Below are positions 1 to 7,945 of a DNA stretch of 64,000 nucleotides, piece after piece (within the stretch, counting starts at the first letter, position 1; every line of letters starts with the position of its first letter). The stretch lies in contig NZ_CAHJXM010000003.1 of assembly GCF_903645295.1 (NCBI RefSeq), forward strand, positions 744,001 to 808,000. Direction: 5' to 3'. Source of the DNA: Bacillus sp. Marseille-Q1617 (lineage in GTDB: Bacteria; Bacillota; Bacilli; Bacillales; Bacillaceae_B). The position numbers and the translations under genes were made by a program. The notes below the pieces were generated by a model that saw only the letters and a program-made list of their open reading frames with translations, made no database searches and had not been told where the DNA came from.

Positions 1-156
1 ACTGCAATGTATCGCAGGCGGGAATAGGTGTTTTTTACTAGTTTGAATTATCAGAATTGAGCAAAAACGTTATACAAATGGTTTCATTTTCGGTACAATA
101 GAGTTGTCTAGGAAATAAAAACCAATTTTAATATGCTGGATGGAGGGAAGAGGACT

Positions 157-1611
157 GTGTCTGATGAAGCTCAAATAAAAAGAAGGCTGCTGCATGATCA
201 TATACAGCAAAAGCTTCTTTCCAATGAAATAACGTTCACGAATCATGCTGACTGTATATTTGTCTTGGATGACCAAGGGCATTTTATGTATCTGAATGAG
301 CTGGTGAAACCAGAATTGGGATACCCACATTCTGAATTATTACATACCAACTTCCTGCACTATATAGCTCATAAAGACATCGATAATGCAAAATCTGCAC
401 TTTCCGCAATAAGGAACGGCGGTATCCGTAATGTGGACTTAAGAATCGTTGATTCAAATGATAAGCAAATAGATACGAATATGACCTTTTTAGCAATTGA
501 ACATAATGGTGAAGTCATCGGGATGTATGGTTTCTTGAAAAATTTGACGGCTGAAAAATTAAATGATAAGAATCTTGAATACAGCGGGGAGCTGTATAGA
601 AGAATTGTGGAGTTTTCCCCTGACACGGTACTGATCTCCAAAAAGGATATTTGTCAATATATTAATGAAACAGGCGTCAAGCTGTTGAAAGCGGAAAGTA
701 AGTCGCAGATCATGAATAGAAGCATACTGGAATTTGTACATCATACTGATAGAGAGACGCTGGAAGAAAGACTGACGAAATTAAGCAAAGGAGAAACGGT
801 CCTGCCAAAATCCTATAAGCTTGTTTGCTTGGATGGATCGTCCATAGAAGTAGAGATAAAAGCCATTCCGACTTATTTTAATCATGAAAAAGCCTTTCAC
901 ATTATTATACGCGATCTTTCTGAACAAAAATTAACACAAGAACTGATGTTAAAGTCAGAAAAACTATCTGTTGCAGGTCAGCTGGCTGCCGGAATCGCCC
1001 ATGAAATAAGAAATCCAATTACTTCGATTAAAGGCTTCCTCCAATTAATGGAGAGTGATTTACCTCAAAAGAAAGGTTATTTTGAAGTAATTTCATCTGA
1101 AATGACGAGAATCGAATCGATTTTAAATGAGATGCTCGCATTGGCAAAACCTAAGGATGCTGACATGAAAGAAGTTAATTTGATTGACTTGGTCAATCAG
1201 GTAGTTACATTGATTAATGCAGATGCCATCATGAAAAATATTGAAATTTCATATAGGTTCAATAGCCGTCCATGCTCAATAACCTGTGATGAAAATCAGA
1301 TCAAACAAGTATTCATCAATTTTATAAAAAATGCAATTGAAGCTATGTCCTTTGGAGGAAAAGTCACAATCGAAATTGAAAGATGCAGCCAGGACATGGT
1401 GATTCGGTTTATTGATGAAGGAGAAGGAATCCCTGAAGAAATAGCCGGCAGAATCGGCGAACCCTTCTTTACTACCAAAAGTGATGGAACAGGTTTAGGG
1501 ATCATGGTGAGTAAACAAATCATCGAGAATCACTTTGGTAAGATGAACATCAGCAGTGATTCAAACGGAACAAGTGTCGAGGTACTTTTACCTATAGCAG
1601 TACATAGTTAA
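157..1611 (+). CDS. PAS-domain sensor histidine kinase
   Basis: Cytoplasmic two-component sensor kinase of about 484 aa; it autophosphorylates on His and would pass phosphate to an unlinked response regulator. Two PAS-like segments occupy roughly residues 20-130 and 140-265. The DHp box AHEIRNP places the phospho-His at residue 282, followed by the N box (NFIKNAIEAM), G1 (DEGEGIPEE) and G2 (GTGLGI). No transmembrane segment is seen. The architecture is like the Bacillus sporulation kinases KinA/KinE (family knowledge; ligand and partner unknown). GTG at 157 is chosen over ATG at 133 because GGAGGG lies at 142-147. A weak promoter TATACA-17-TACAAT lies at 71-99. No regulator is adjacent. Confidence 0.88.
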   Translation: MSDEAQIKRRLLHDHIQQKLLSNEITFTNHADCIFVLDDQGHFMYLNELVKPELGYPHSELLHTNFLHYIAHKDIDNAKSALSAIRNGGIRNVDLRIVDSNDKQIDTNMTFLAIEHNGEVIGMYGFLKNLTAEKLNDKNLEYSGELYRRIVEFSPDTVLISKKDICQYINETGVKLLKAESKSQIMNRSILEFVHHTDRETLEERLTKLSKGETVLPKSYKLVCLDGSSIEVEIKAIPTYFNHEKAFHIIIRDLSEQKLTQELMLKSEKLSVAGQLAAGIAHEIRNPITSIKGFLQLMESDLPQKKGYFEVISSEMTRIESILNEMLALAKPKDADMKEVNLIDLVNQVVTLINADAIMKNIEISYRFNSRPCSITCDENQIKQVFINFIKNAIEAMSFGGKVTIEIERCSQDMVIRFIDEGEGIPEEIAGRIGEPFFTTKSDGTGLGIMVSKQIIENHFGKMNISSDSNGTSVEVLLPIAVHS

Positions 1612-1690
1612 CGAAAACGATGAGGCCAAGTCCATCATCGATTTTTATATTGCACGTGTATTGTTGTGGAGTAAATTACCAAGCTTGGTT

Positions 1691-1716
1691 TGAAACTTAT
1701 TTCATTATTAAACGTC
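1691..1716 (+). promoter_or_regulatory. ECF/SigM-type promoter upstream of ypuA
   Basis: TGAAAC at 1691-1696 and CGTC at 1713-1716 are separated by exactly 16 bp, the SigM/SigX-type consensus of Bacillus. The B. subtilis homologue ypuA is known as a SigM-regulon gene, so this is likely the cell-envelope-stress promoter of the gene at 1838. Confidence 0.7.
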
Positions 1717-1837
1717 TATTACAATGTAGAAAAATAAGACCAGAGAATGATGCAAAGAAAGAAAGGGACTAGTACAATGTATGAAAGTTTGAAGAACCAC
1801 CAAAAACATTGAATGGAGTAAAAAGGAGAATCCAAAA

Positions 1838-2764
1838 ATGAAAAAATTAATGAGTATTGTACTTCTTATACTATTGGTGATTGGTTTAGGACAGCCCGCA
1901 GCGGCTTCAGATAACAACAATGAAAAAGAAAGTATTAATGAAAAGTTTGGAGTTCCGATTGTGGTATACGGTGAGACACTCACGGAACAGCAAAAAAAGG
2001 ATGTACAGGACCAGCTCGGCATTGATGAGAATGACGATGTCGAGGAATTTACCGCAACAGGGGAAGACCTTGTTAAATATATCGAAGGAGAAAACAGGAA
2101 TGCCCGCATGTTTTCATCGGCCAAGATAACCAGACAGGAAAAAGGACAGGGTCTGAATGTAGAAATCGTTACACCTGATCATATTACAGAAGTAACTGAA
2201 TCCATGTATGCCAATGCTTTATTGACTGCTGGAGTGGAAAATGCAGATGTTGAAGTAGCCTCCCCTGTAAAGGTAAGCGGACACTCCGCTTTAACTGGCA
2301 TCTATAAGGCTTATGATGTTAGTGGTGAAAAACTGGATTCCGTTCGGATGGAAGTGGCGAACGAAGAATTAAACGTAGCCACTGAATTAGCAAAGGAAGC
2401 CGGCATCGATAAAGAACAAGTAAGTGAATTGCTTACAGAAATCAAAAAGGAAATTGCAGAACAGGATCCGGCAACCAAAGAAGAAGTGGAGAAAATAGTT
2501 GAAGAAAAGCTTCAGAATATGAACATTGAGCTAAGTCCCGAAGATCGTCAATTACTGGTTGATTTATTTGATAAAATCAGATCCCTCGATATTGACTTTG
2601 ATAACGTCCAGCAGCAACTCGAGGATTTAACGAAGGATATTCAATCAACCATAAAAGATATTGTAAATGATGAGAGTTTTGGTCAAAAGGTATCAGATTT
2701 CTTTACAAGTTTATTGGACGCAATAGCTGATTTCTTTAGATCGATAAAGAATTTATTCTCGTAA
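1838..2764 (+). CDS. ypuA: DUF1002 protein, YpuA family, secreted
   Basis: Secreted or envelope protein of 308 aa, function not established. It has an N-terminal signal peptide (KK, then a hydrophobic LMSIVLLILLVIGLG core, then AAA-S). The DUF1002 body follows with the characteristic VVYGETLTEQQ start and the AGVENADVEVASPVKVSGHSALTG segment. The C-terminal third is charged and probably helical, ending in an amphipathic DFFRSIKNLF tail. It is monocistronic: preceded by a SigM-type promoter and followed by a strong terminator. The RBS AAAGGAG lies just upstream of ATG. Assignment to YpuA rests on remembered family sequence, not a search. Confidence 0.85.
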   Translation: MKKLMSIVLLILLVIGLGQPAAASDNNNEKESINEKFGVPIVVYGETLTEQQKKDVQDQLGIDENDDVEEFTATGEDLVKYIEGENRNARMFSSAKITRQEKGQGLNVEIVTPDHITEVTESMYANALLTAGVENADVEVASPVKVSGHSALTGIYKAYDVSGEKLDSVRMEVANEELNVATELAKEAGIDKEQVSELLTEIKKEIAEQDPATKEEVEKIVEEKLQNMNIELSPEDRQLLVDLFDKIRSLDIDFDNVQQQLEDLTKDIQSTIKDIVNDESFGQKVSDFFTSLLDAIADFFRSIKNLFS

Positions 2765-2769
2765 CTTTT

Positions 2770-2800
2770 GAAGCCCAGACCAATCTGGGCTTCTTTTTTT
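2770..2800 (+). terminator. Intrinsic terminator after ypuA
   Basis: GAAGCCCAGA and TCTGGGCTTC form a near-perfect stem with a short loop, followed by a T run. Confidence 0.9.
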
Positions 2801-2913
2801 GAGATCTCATTTTTTTAAGTGGAATGACATGATATGAATACTTTATTTTCACTAGTCAAATGCCCTTCCATAATTCCTGTTTGCTAATAGGCTAATAAAG
2901 AGGAGTGTCAGCT

Positions 2914-3222
2914 ATGAACTTTAAACGAAATATGTATGGAATGAACTTTAATCAGAGTCCTGGGTTTTCAACTATTGATCCATCCTACCAAGGGGCATAT
3001 GCTCAATATGGACCGGTTGGCGGACAGCCTGGATACGGATATTGGTTTCCAGGGTATCCTCCGCCAGTACAGGGACCCGGGCCAGGATATGGCTATGGCT
3101 ATGGGTATGGTTTAAATCCGTTAGGTGCCGGGTTGATCGGATTGGGACTGGGGTTTCTGGGAGGACAGATCGTAGGAGGCCCATATAATAAATTTGGAAA
3201 AAGATATTTTTATTACTATTGA
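2914..3222 (+). CDS. Gly/Tyr/Pro-rich small protein
   Basis: A 102-aa low-complexity protein of unknown function. The middle holds GYGYGYGYG and PGPGYGYG runs; a short glycine-rich hydrophobic stretch (LGAGLIGLGLGFLGG, about residues 70-85) follows, and the tail is basic and aromatic (KRYFYYY). Such composition is common in Bacillus spore-coat and surface proteins, but that role is only an inference. ATG at 2914 is chosen because AAGAGGAG at 2899-2906 gives proper spacing; a GTG at 2905 would overlap the RBS. Its own terminator follows. Confidence 0.7.
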   Translation: MNFKRNMYGMNFNQSPGFSTIDPSYQGAYAQYGPVGGQPGYGYWFPGYPPPVQGPGPGYGYGYGYGLNPLGAGLIGLGLGFLGGQIVGGPYNKFGKRYFYYY

Positions 3223-3273
3223 TTATTTATGTGATGAGATATTTACATTGAAGGATGAAACATTAATGTTAAG

Positions 3274-3326
3274 AAAAACCCGAACTAATTTGTCTCCTAG
3301 AAGGCAAATTAGTTGGGTTTTTTATT
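3274..3326 (+). terminator. Intrinsic terminator
   Basis: AAAACCCGAACTAATTTG pairs with CAAATTAGTTGGGTTTT around a CTCCTAGAAGG loop and is followed by T-rich sequence. Confidence 0.88.
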
Positions 3327-3358
3327 TGTCTAAACGTACAATTAATTTTTAGCTGTTT

Positions 3359-3613
3359 CCAGCGGTTGATTGTAGTGCAAGACGAAGACTCCTGCGGAAA
3401 GAGTAGCTTATAAGAAAAGCGGAAGGGCTTTGAAGAGAGGCGGGGGGCATAAGACGAATCGGCCTGGAAGGCGCTCTTTGCCTTCTTGGTCGGTTTGGCT
3501 TATGACCTGTGCCTCTAAGCCCTGCAGCTAGACATGTGAGACCCCGCAGGCTTGCCGAGGAGGCTCACGGGCTACCCGCGGAAAGCGAAGTCTTGCACGG
3601 AAATCAATAGCGG
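3359..3613. repeat. Large imperfect inverted repeat with a nested inverted repeat
   Basis: Outer arms lie at about 3359-3398 (GTGCAAGACGAAGACTCC core) and 3574-3613 (GAAGTCTTGCAC core); they are near reverse complements. A second inverted repeat is nested inside, with arms at 3448-3472 and 3480-3504 (CATAAG...GAAGGC / GCCTTC...CTTATG). No ORF is seen. The outer arm resembles a repeat widespread in Bacillus intergenic DNA (recollection, not searched), so this is probably a non-autonomous interspersed element. It fills most of the gap between 3223 and 3726. Confidence 0.75.
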
Positions 3614-3726
3614 TATTAAACCCTAAAATAAAATGTTAGCCTTAAAGTGGTGACTTTTTAGTTTTGTCCCAGCTCTTTCCTTCTCCTTATAAATTTATAT
3701 TGCGATTAACTGAGTGAAAAAATTAT

Positions 3727-3755
3727 TTGACTGTATACCTATAGGGGTATATAAT
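3727..3755 (+). promoter_or_regulatory. SigA promoter with CsoR/CstR-like operator in its spacer
   Basis: TTGACT at 3727-3732 and TATAAT at 3750-3755 are 17 bp apart. The spacer holds the inverted repeat ATACC-N6-GGTAT (3735-3750, with GGGGTAT on the right), the motif type bound by CsoR/CstR repressors. Because the downstream genes are rhodaneses, a persulfide-sensing CstR-like repressor is the more likely regulator (inference). Confidence 0.65.
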
Positions 3756-3785
3756 GATTATATATTAAACAGAAAGGGTGTCTTC

Positions 3786-4148
3786 ATGGAATTTATAGGA
3801 TTATTGATCATGGTATTCTTGATATTATTATATGTAAGGCAAATGAAGCCCGGGAAAAATATAAAACAAATCACCACTTCAGAGTTAAAGAAGCACTTAG
3901 GAGATACTTCCAAACAATTTATTGATGTACGCACTCCTGGTGAGTTTAAAGGAAGTCGTATAAAAGGATTTAAAAATATTCCGCTTCATACACTGCAAAA
4001 AAATATGGACAAGCTTTCGAAGGAAAAAGAAATAATCGTGATCTGCCAGAGTGGAATGCGAAGTGCCAAAGCGGGTAAGATTTTATCATCTTCAGGATTC
4101 CAATCTGTTGTAAACGTAAGAGGCGGAATGAATGCATGGTCTGAATAA
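3786..4148 (+). CDS. Membrane-anchored rhodanese-domain protein
   Basis: A 120-aa single-domain sulfurtransferase tethered by an N-terminal transmembrane helix (residues 1-20, EFIGLLIMVFLILLYV). The catalytic loop CQSGMRS carries the active-site Cys that forms a persulfide, and the IDVRTPGEF motif is typical of rhodaneses. It is the first gene of a two-rhodanese operon behind a CsoR/CstR-like operator, suggesting sulfane-sulfur or persulfide handling. ATG at 3786 is chosen because AGAAAGGGTG ends 5 nt upstream and the promoter -10 box at 3750-3755 lies downstream of the alternative GTG at 3714. Confidence 0.85.
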   Translation: MEFIGLLIMVFLILLYVRQMKPGKNIKQITTSELKKHLGDTSKQFIDVRTPGEFKGSRIKGFKNIPLHTLQKNMDKLSKEKEIIVICQSGMRSAKAGKILSSSGFQSVVNVRGGMNAWSE

Positions 4149-4173
4149 TCTGATGAAAGAAAGGGGAATGAAT

Positions 4174-4470
4174 ATGAATCGTATTACACCTGCTGAATTA
4201 CAAAAGAAACTTGAAAATGGGGATGTACTAAATATCATTGATGTAAGAGAAACAGACGAGGTCAGAACAGGGAAAATTCCTGATGCAGTAAATATTCCCT
4301 TGGGTCTATTGGAATTCAGAATGAATGAATTGGATAAGACAAATCAATATTTCATCGTATGTCAATCTGGTGGAAGAAGCAGTCAGGCTGTCCGGTTTCT
4401 TGAATATCAAGGCTTTGATGTAGTGAACATGGATGGTGGGATGTCTGCTTGGGAAGGTACACTTCAATAA
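4174..4470 (+). CDS. Cytoplasmic rhodanese-domain protein
   Basis: A 98-aa rhodanese with no membrane segment. The active-site loop is CQSGGRS; IDVRETDEV and the MDGGMSAW tail match single-domain sulfurtransferases. It begins 25 nt after the membrane-bound rhodanese and shares its promoter, so the pair may relay sulfur between the membrane and the cytoplasm (inference). ATG at 4174 is preferred over ATG at 4168, since the AAGGGG RBS at 4161-4166 is too close to the latter. Confidence 0.86.
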   Translation: MNRITPAELQKKLENGDVLNIIDVRETDEVRTGKIPDAVNIPLGLLEFRMNELDKTNQYFIVCQSGGRSSQAVRFLEYQGFDVVNMDGGMSAWEGTLQ

Positions 4471-4480
4471 TACTGCGTGT

Positions 4481-4511
4481 AAAGGACTGAAATTTTTTGG
4501 TCCTTTTTGTT
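4481..4511 (+). terminator. Terminator of rhodanese operon
   Basis: AAAGGAC and GTCCTTT form a short stem across an AT-rich loop, then a T run. Confidence 0.75.
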
Positions 4512-4577
4512 TTCTCAATCATAATCAAGGTAATTATAGTAAGGAGTAATGGCAGAACAAAGGAAATGAGATGATGT

Positions 4578-4940
4578 GTGTTGAAAGAAACAAATGAATC
4601 TAAATATATCCAGCAGCATTTGGCAAATGAACGGACCTATTTAGCCTGGATCAGAACATCCATAGCGATACTGGGGATAGGTTTTTTAACAACCAGCTTG
4701 CATTACACCTCAACCCAGCAGAATGAATTTCAAGGGCAGATCACTGTTTTGATAAGCGGGGTAAGCATATTGATCGGTCTATTCCTGATAATCGGCTCAA
4801 CCGTTAATTATTATCGGGCACGCAAGCATATCAATACACAAACGTTTACATCCGCCAACGCAGTGATTATCTTCATGTCCATTGTTGCGATGGTCATTTT
4901 AATCTTTGTATGTATGTATTTATTTTCGTTAAATATATAG
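4578..4940 (+). CDS. DUF202 (YidH-type) membrane protein
   Basis: A 120-aa inner-membrane protein with three predicted helices at about residues 27-45, 55-77 and 92-117. The N-terminal LANERTYLAWIRTSIAI motif is the signature of the DUF202/YidH family, whose function is unknown. The start is GTG at 4578 or the adjoining TTG at 4581, with AAAGGAAATGAG upstream. It is a single gene between terminators, convergent with the gene at 4979. Confidence 0.85.
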   Translation: MLKETNESKYIQQHLANERTYLAWIRTSIAILGIGFLTTSLHYTSTQQNEFQGQITVLISGVSILIGLFLIIGSTVNYYRARKHINTQTFTSANAVIIFMSIVAMVILIFVCMYLFSLNI

Positions 4941-4954
4941 TTTGTAAAAGCAAA

Positions 4955-4982
4955 AAAGCAGGGATTGAAATCCCTGCTTTAT
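4955..4982. terminator. Bidirectional terminator
   Basis: AAAGCAGGGATT and AATCCCTGCTTT make a perfect 12-bp stem with a 2-nt loop between convergent genes; flanking A and T runs allow use on both strands. Confidence 0.9.
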
Positions 4983-5245
4983 TCATTATCCTGTTTCTTT
5001 TCATTATAATATTGAACTGACGTCATTGCACCTTCACTTACCATCGAATTATCCTCGATATTTTGAGGGTCGGGATTACCGCCTTTTTCAACTGGAAGGT
5101 CTTCTGATTTCCGTTTTTTGATCTTTGTCATGATTCCTTCTTTCATATTGTGCAGGTGATTTCTGTTTTCTTTAGAAGATAAAAGCCATCCTAACGAACC
5201 TGCAGTTACAGTAGCTCCAACTAATAATGTTTTATTCACTTTCAT
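4979..5245 (-). CDS. Small membrane-anchored protein, unknown
   Basis: An 88-aa protein with an N-terminal hydrophobic segment (TLLVGATVTAGSLGWLLSS) followed by a charged, probably cytoplasmic tail; it resembles short YtxH-like Bacillus proteins in layout, but no family is assigned. The start at 5245 is chosen because AGGAGGAG lies immediately upstream at 5251-5258. Its stop codon overlaps the bidirectional terminator stem. No operon partner is seen. Confidence 0.7.
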   Translation of the reverse strand: MKVNKTLLVGATVTAGSLGWLLSSKENRNHLHNMKEGIMTKIKKRKSEDLPVEKGGNPDPQNIEDNSMVSEGAMTSVQYYNEKKQDNE

Positions 5246-5470
5246 ATTTTCTCCTCCTAGTAAATGCATCTTTTTAAATTGCTTCTTTGCTTTTTGTATT
5301 CCCGGCATCTATTCTTTTAAACATTTTATAAAATCCAATAAATAGTAATACAGGCGGTCAACTATACTTCTTCCTTTAGAGTATTTCGCAGGTATGAAAA
5401 TCCGGCATTCATATTATTTCTAATTTTTGGCATAATACCTTTATGAGAGTTAAATGAGAAAGGTGATCAT

Positions 5471-5611
5471 ATGAGAAAGGTTACAAGCAAGCAATTGTCT
5501 GCCGTTATATACATATGCGGAGCCATGATGACGGTAATAGCGATAGCCGTTTCCCTGGTCCAAACCAGTACCATCATTAAAGCGATAAAGAAGTACAGTC
5601 CGTATAATTAA
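5471..5611 (+). CDS. Small single-pass membrane protein (46 aa)
   Basis: A 46-aa product with one hydrophobic helix (about residues 10-30, VIYICGAMMTVIAIAVSLV) and basic residues at both ends. The RBS AGAAAGGTGAT lies 4-5 nt upstream of ATG. It lies between a divergent gene and the PfpI gene at 5672, 60 nt away, and might be cotranscribed with it. No family recognised. Confidence 0.5.
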   Translation: MRKVTSKQLSAVIYICGAMMTVIAIAVSLVQTSTIIKAIKKYSPYN

Positions 5612-5671
5612 GGTTTATTAGTTGCAAAGAACTTCTATTGTCAGCACAATAGATACATGGGAGGGATGAAC

Positions 5672-6190
5672 ATGAAACTTAAGGGTAAAAAGATCATTCA
5701 GCTTGTAAGCGGTGATTTTGAAGACCTTGAACTGTGGTATCCTGTCCTTCGTTTGAAGGAAGAAGGAGCTGAGGTTCATATCGTCGGGGAAAAAGCAGAC
5801 GAAGAATACATTGGGAAATATGGAGTACCGATCGTAACCGACTATTCATTTAACGAAGTCAATCCGGAAAACTACGACGCTATATTAGTACCCGGGGGAT
5901 GGTCTCCTGATAAATTGCGGAGATATCCTGAAGTCATTAATATGATCAAAGATATGAATTCTGATACCAAGCCAATCGGCCAAATTTGTCATGCAGGCTG
6001 GGTATTGATTTCTGCAAAAATTTTAAACGGGGTAAAAGTAACCAGTACTCCAGGTATCAAGGATGATATGGAAAACGCCGGGGCCGTTTGGGTGAACGAA
6101 CCCGTGGTGGTTGATGGTCATATCGTCTCAAGCCGCAGACCTCCTGACTTACCAGACTACATGCGGGCCTTTATTGACGTAATGGCTTAA
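5672..6190 (+). CDS. PfpI/DJ-1 family glutamine amidotransferase-like protein
   Basis: A 172-aa class I glutamine-amidotransferase-fold protein. The nucleophile-elbow motif GQICHAGW holds the Cys-His pair of the PfpI/YraA/DJ-1 family, and VPGGWSPDKLR carries the conserved pre-elbow loop. Bacillus relatives act as deglycases or general stress proteins (family knowledge; activity here not shown). ATG at 5672 is chosen with GGGAGGG 6 nt upstream; an ATG at 5666 is too close to the RBS. Confidence 0.88.
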   Translation: MKLKGKKIIQLVSGDFEDLELWYPVLRLKEEGAEVHIVGEKADEEYIGKYGVPIVTDYSFNEVNPENYDAILVPGGWSPDKLRRYPEVINMIKDMNSDTKPIGQICHAGWVLISAKILNGVKVTSTPGIKDDMENAGAVWVNEPVVVDGHIVSSRRPPDLPDYMRAFIDVMA

Positions 6191-6205
6191 AAGTAAAAAC
6201 CGAAA

Positions 6206-6243
6206 AATACCCGCCTTCGTAAGGAAGAGGGTATTGTTTCTTT
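6206..6243 (+). terminator. Terminator after PfpI-like gene
   Basis: AATACCC and GGGTATT flank an inner CCTTC/GGAAG stem, followed by a short T-rich tail. Confidence 0.75.
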
Positions 6244-6389
6244 AACGGGTTCTGTTTTTGATTGCAAAATTGCAATCTACACCGCAAAATGTGGCAGTAA
6301 TCGCAGATGCATTTACAGGGAATCTTACCCGACAGAGTGAACAAAAGTGGACCCCCTCGCGCCAGATGAAAGTATCAGTAAGATTGGAT

Positions 6390-6600
6390 TATTAAATAAG
6401 GGGAGAAATTTCCCTTAATGAAGAAATGGATCTGAAAACAGTTAAAATAAAGGGAAGTTTTACTTCTATTTACTTGAAAAACATTAAAATTGGGGATCTG
6501 GGCAAGATTAGAGGAAAATTTTCCCCTTATTAACCCCTATCCAAGCGAGCTTCAGCAGATTAGCGGGAAAATTTCCCCTTATTTATATCTTTAGTTACTC
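6390..6600. repeat. Repeats of an A/T-cored palindrome
   Basis: GGGGAGAAATTTCCC (about 6400), GAGGAAAATTTTCCCC (about 6511) and GCGGGAAAATTTCCCC (about 6563) are copies of one small palindrome, each followed by TTAAT or TTATT. A weaker AAAGGGAAGTTTTACTTC copy lies near 6450. The rest of the gap 6244-6725 shows no ORF or other feature. Confidence 0.5.
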
Positions 6601-6729
6601 TATCGGGGATAAGGTATCCTATGCAGCCAAACAACCTGTTCTTTAGTTTAATAAGGATTTATCTAATTTTCACATCTTTCAACTTTGGAAACTACACTAA
6701 CACGTTAGCCAGATGATAAAAAACATTGT

Positions 6730-6767
6730 AATTGAAGCGTTACAGAAAGCTCTGTAACGCTTCAATT
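6730..6767. terminator. Strong isolated hairpin
   Basis: A perfect 16-bp stem (ATTGAAGCGTTACAGA / TCTGTAACGCTTCAAT) with an AAGC loop and a short T run. No gene directly precedes it on either strand, so it may end an unrecognised transcript or be a repeat. Confidence 0.6.
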
Positions 6768-6820
6768 TTCGTGCAGTTTCGGTAAAACCCGAATTCCATT
6801 AAAAGTTTGTTATATCCAAT

Positions 6821-6860
6821 AAAAAAAGGGTTGCAAAATCATTAGATTTGCTTCCCTTTT
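6821..6860 (-). terminator. Terminator of holin-like gene (minus strand)
   Basis: Read on the minus strand, GGGAAGCAAATC pairs with GATTTTGCAACCC and is followed by seven Ts, downstream of the gene ending at 6928. Confidence 0.75.
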
Positions 6861-6927
6861 CCAATGTTTTTTATAGTTTGTACCTTAAAAGAGAACCCGT
6901 TAATTGTTTTGGTCTTTTTTTAACAGA

Positions 6928-7230
6928 CTATTTATCATTTTTATTATTTTGCCTTTTGTCCCGATCATTCAATCGGGCAAAAAACGTCTGCTTGATGGAT
7001 TGATGGGTGGTGATGGCGGCTCCTGTACAAATGAAGCCATTTGCAATGCCGTTAAAATCGAATCCCAATCTCCAGCTGCTGACTGCCACACCGACCACTA
7101 ATAAAATCCCAATGATCAACCAGTCAGGAATCTGAGGCGTTCTTTTTAGTGCAAAACCTAATACCCAAAGTATGGGAACAAGAGTCGTCAATTGAGGGTG
7201 TATGGTTATTCCGTTGAACAATTCTGTCAT
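6928..7230 (-). CDS. Holin family protein (Hol44/SPP1-type)
   Basis: A 100-aa protein with two or three hydrophobic helices (about residues 13-30, 36-54, 60-77) and a highly basic, Asn-rich tail (RLNDRDKRQNNKNDK), the layout of Hol44/SPP1-type phage holins. AAGGAGG lies about 11 nt upstream. No endolysin or other phage gene is nearby, so it is probably a domesticated or stand-alone holin rather than part of a prophage (inference). Confidence 0.7.
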   Translation of the reverse strand: MTELFNGITIHPQLTTLVPILWVLGFALKRTPQIPDWLIIGILLVVGVAVSSWRLGFDFNGIANGFICTGAAITTHQSIKQTFFARLNDRDKRQNNKNDK

Positions 7231-7453
7231 ATGCAGAATCCTCCTTATGAATCGGGCTGTTACTAATCTATTCCTATGCCTGTCACATTCATGACAATTT
7301 AAAGTAAGAGGGACGACATGGAAACCGCCTATTAAATGGATGAAATGAATGGGGGAGATGGCAAAGATGAGTGATGATCATGTTAAAAGTGACAATACAT
7401 ACCTTCAGTGATAAAATATGAATGACTTTATATATGATTAGGAGTTGTTAATA

Positions 7454-7891
7454 ATGGCGAAAAAAGGATACATACAATTTCAAACAGGTGAAAAGGTTGA
7501 ATTTGATTTATTCCCTAATGAAGCTCCAGGAACAGTAGAAAACTTTGAGAAATTAGCAAAAGAAGGTTTTTATGACGGCTTGACATTCCACCGTGTCATT
7601 CCTGGATTTGTGAGTCAAGGGGGCTGCCCGAATGGAAATGGGATGGGGGGACCCGGCTACACCATCAAATGTGAAACTGAAGGCAATCCTCACAAGCACG
7701 AAGAAGGATCTCTTTCAATGGCACATGCTGGTAAAGACACAGGCGGAAGCCAATTCTTTATCGTTCATGACCCACAACCGCATTTAAACGGTGTTCATAC
7801 TGTTTTCGGAAAAGTGACTTCAGGCATCGATACCGTAAAATCAATGAGAAATGGCGATGTAATGGAGAAAGTTGAAGTGTTTGACGCCTAA
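7454..7891 (+). CDS. ppiB: Cyclophilin-type peptidyl-prolyl isomerase
   Basis: A cytoplasmic 145-aa single-domain cyclophilin catalysing cis-trans isomerisation of Xaa-Pro bonds. Catalytic motifs are present: [15 protein letters not shown] with the catalytic Arg, GGSQFFIV and [11 protein letters not shown]. The length matches B. subtilis PpiB. ATG at 7454 is chosen because AGGAG at 7440-7444 gives normal spacing; the upstream TTG at 7445 abuts the RBS. It is monocistronic, with a separate promoter and RNA transcript following. Confidence 0.93.
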   Translation: MAKKGYIQFQTGEKVEFDLFPNEAPGTVENFEKLAKEGFYDGLTFHRVIPGFVSQGGCPNGNGMGGPGYTIKCETEGNPHKHEEGSLSMAHAGKDTGGSQFFIVHDPQPHLNGVHTVFGKVTSGIDTVKSMRNGDVMEKVEVFDA

Positions 7892-7945
7892 TCATCTTTT
7901 GAGATTTTAGGGTTGAAATTTCTGTGTAAATCATATAATATATAA

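Noticed and set aside
6928..7230. Prophage remnant around the holin-like gene
   Set aside because: No lysin, integrase, structural genes or attachment repeats nearby; a lone holin does not support a prophage.
7367..7412. Very short ORF upstream of ppiB
   Set aside because: Starts inside a purine-rich stretch with several ATGs and has no distinct coding signal.
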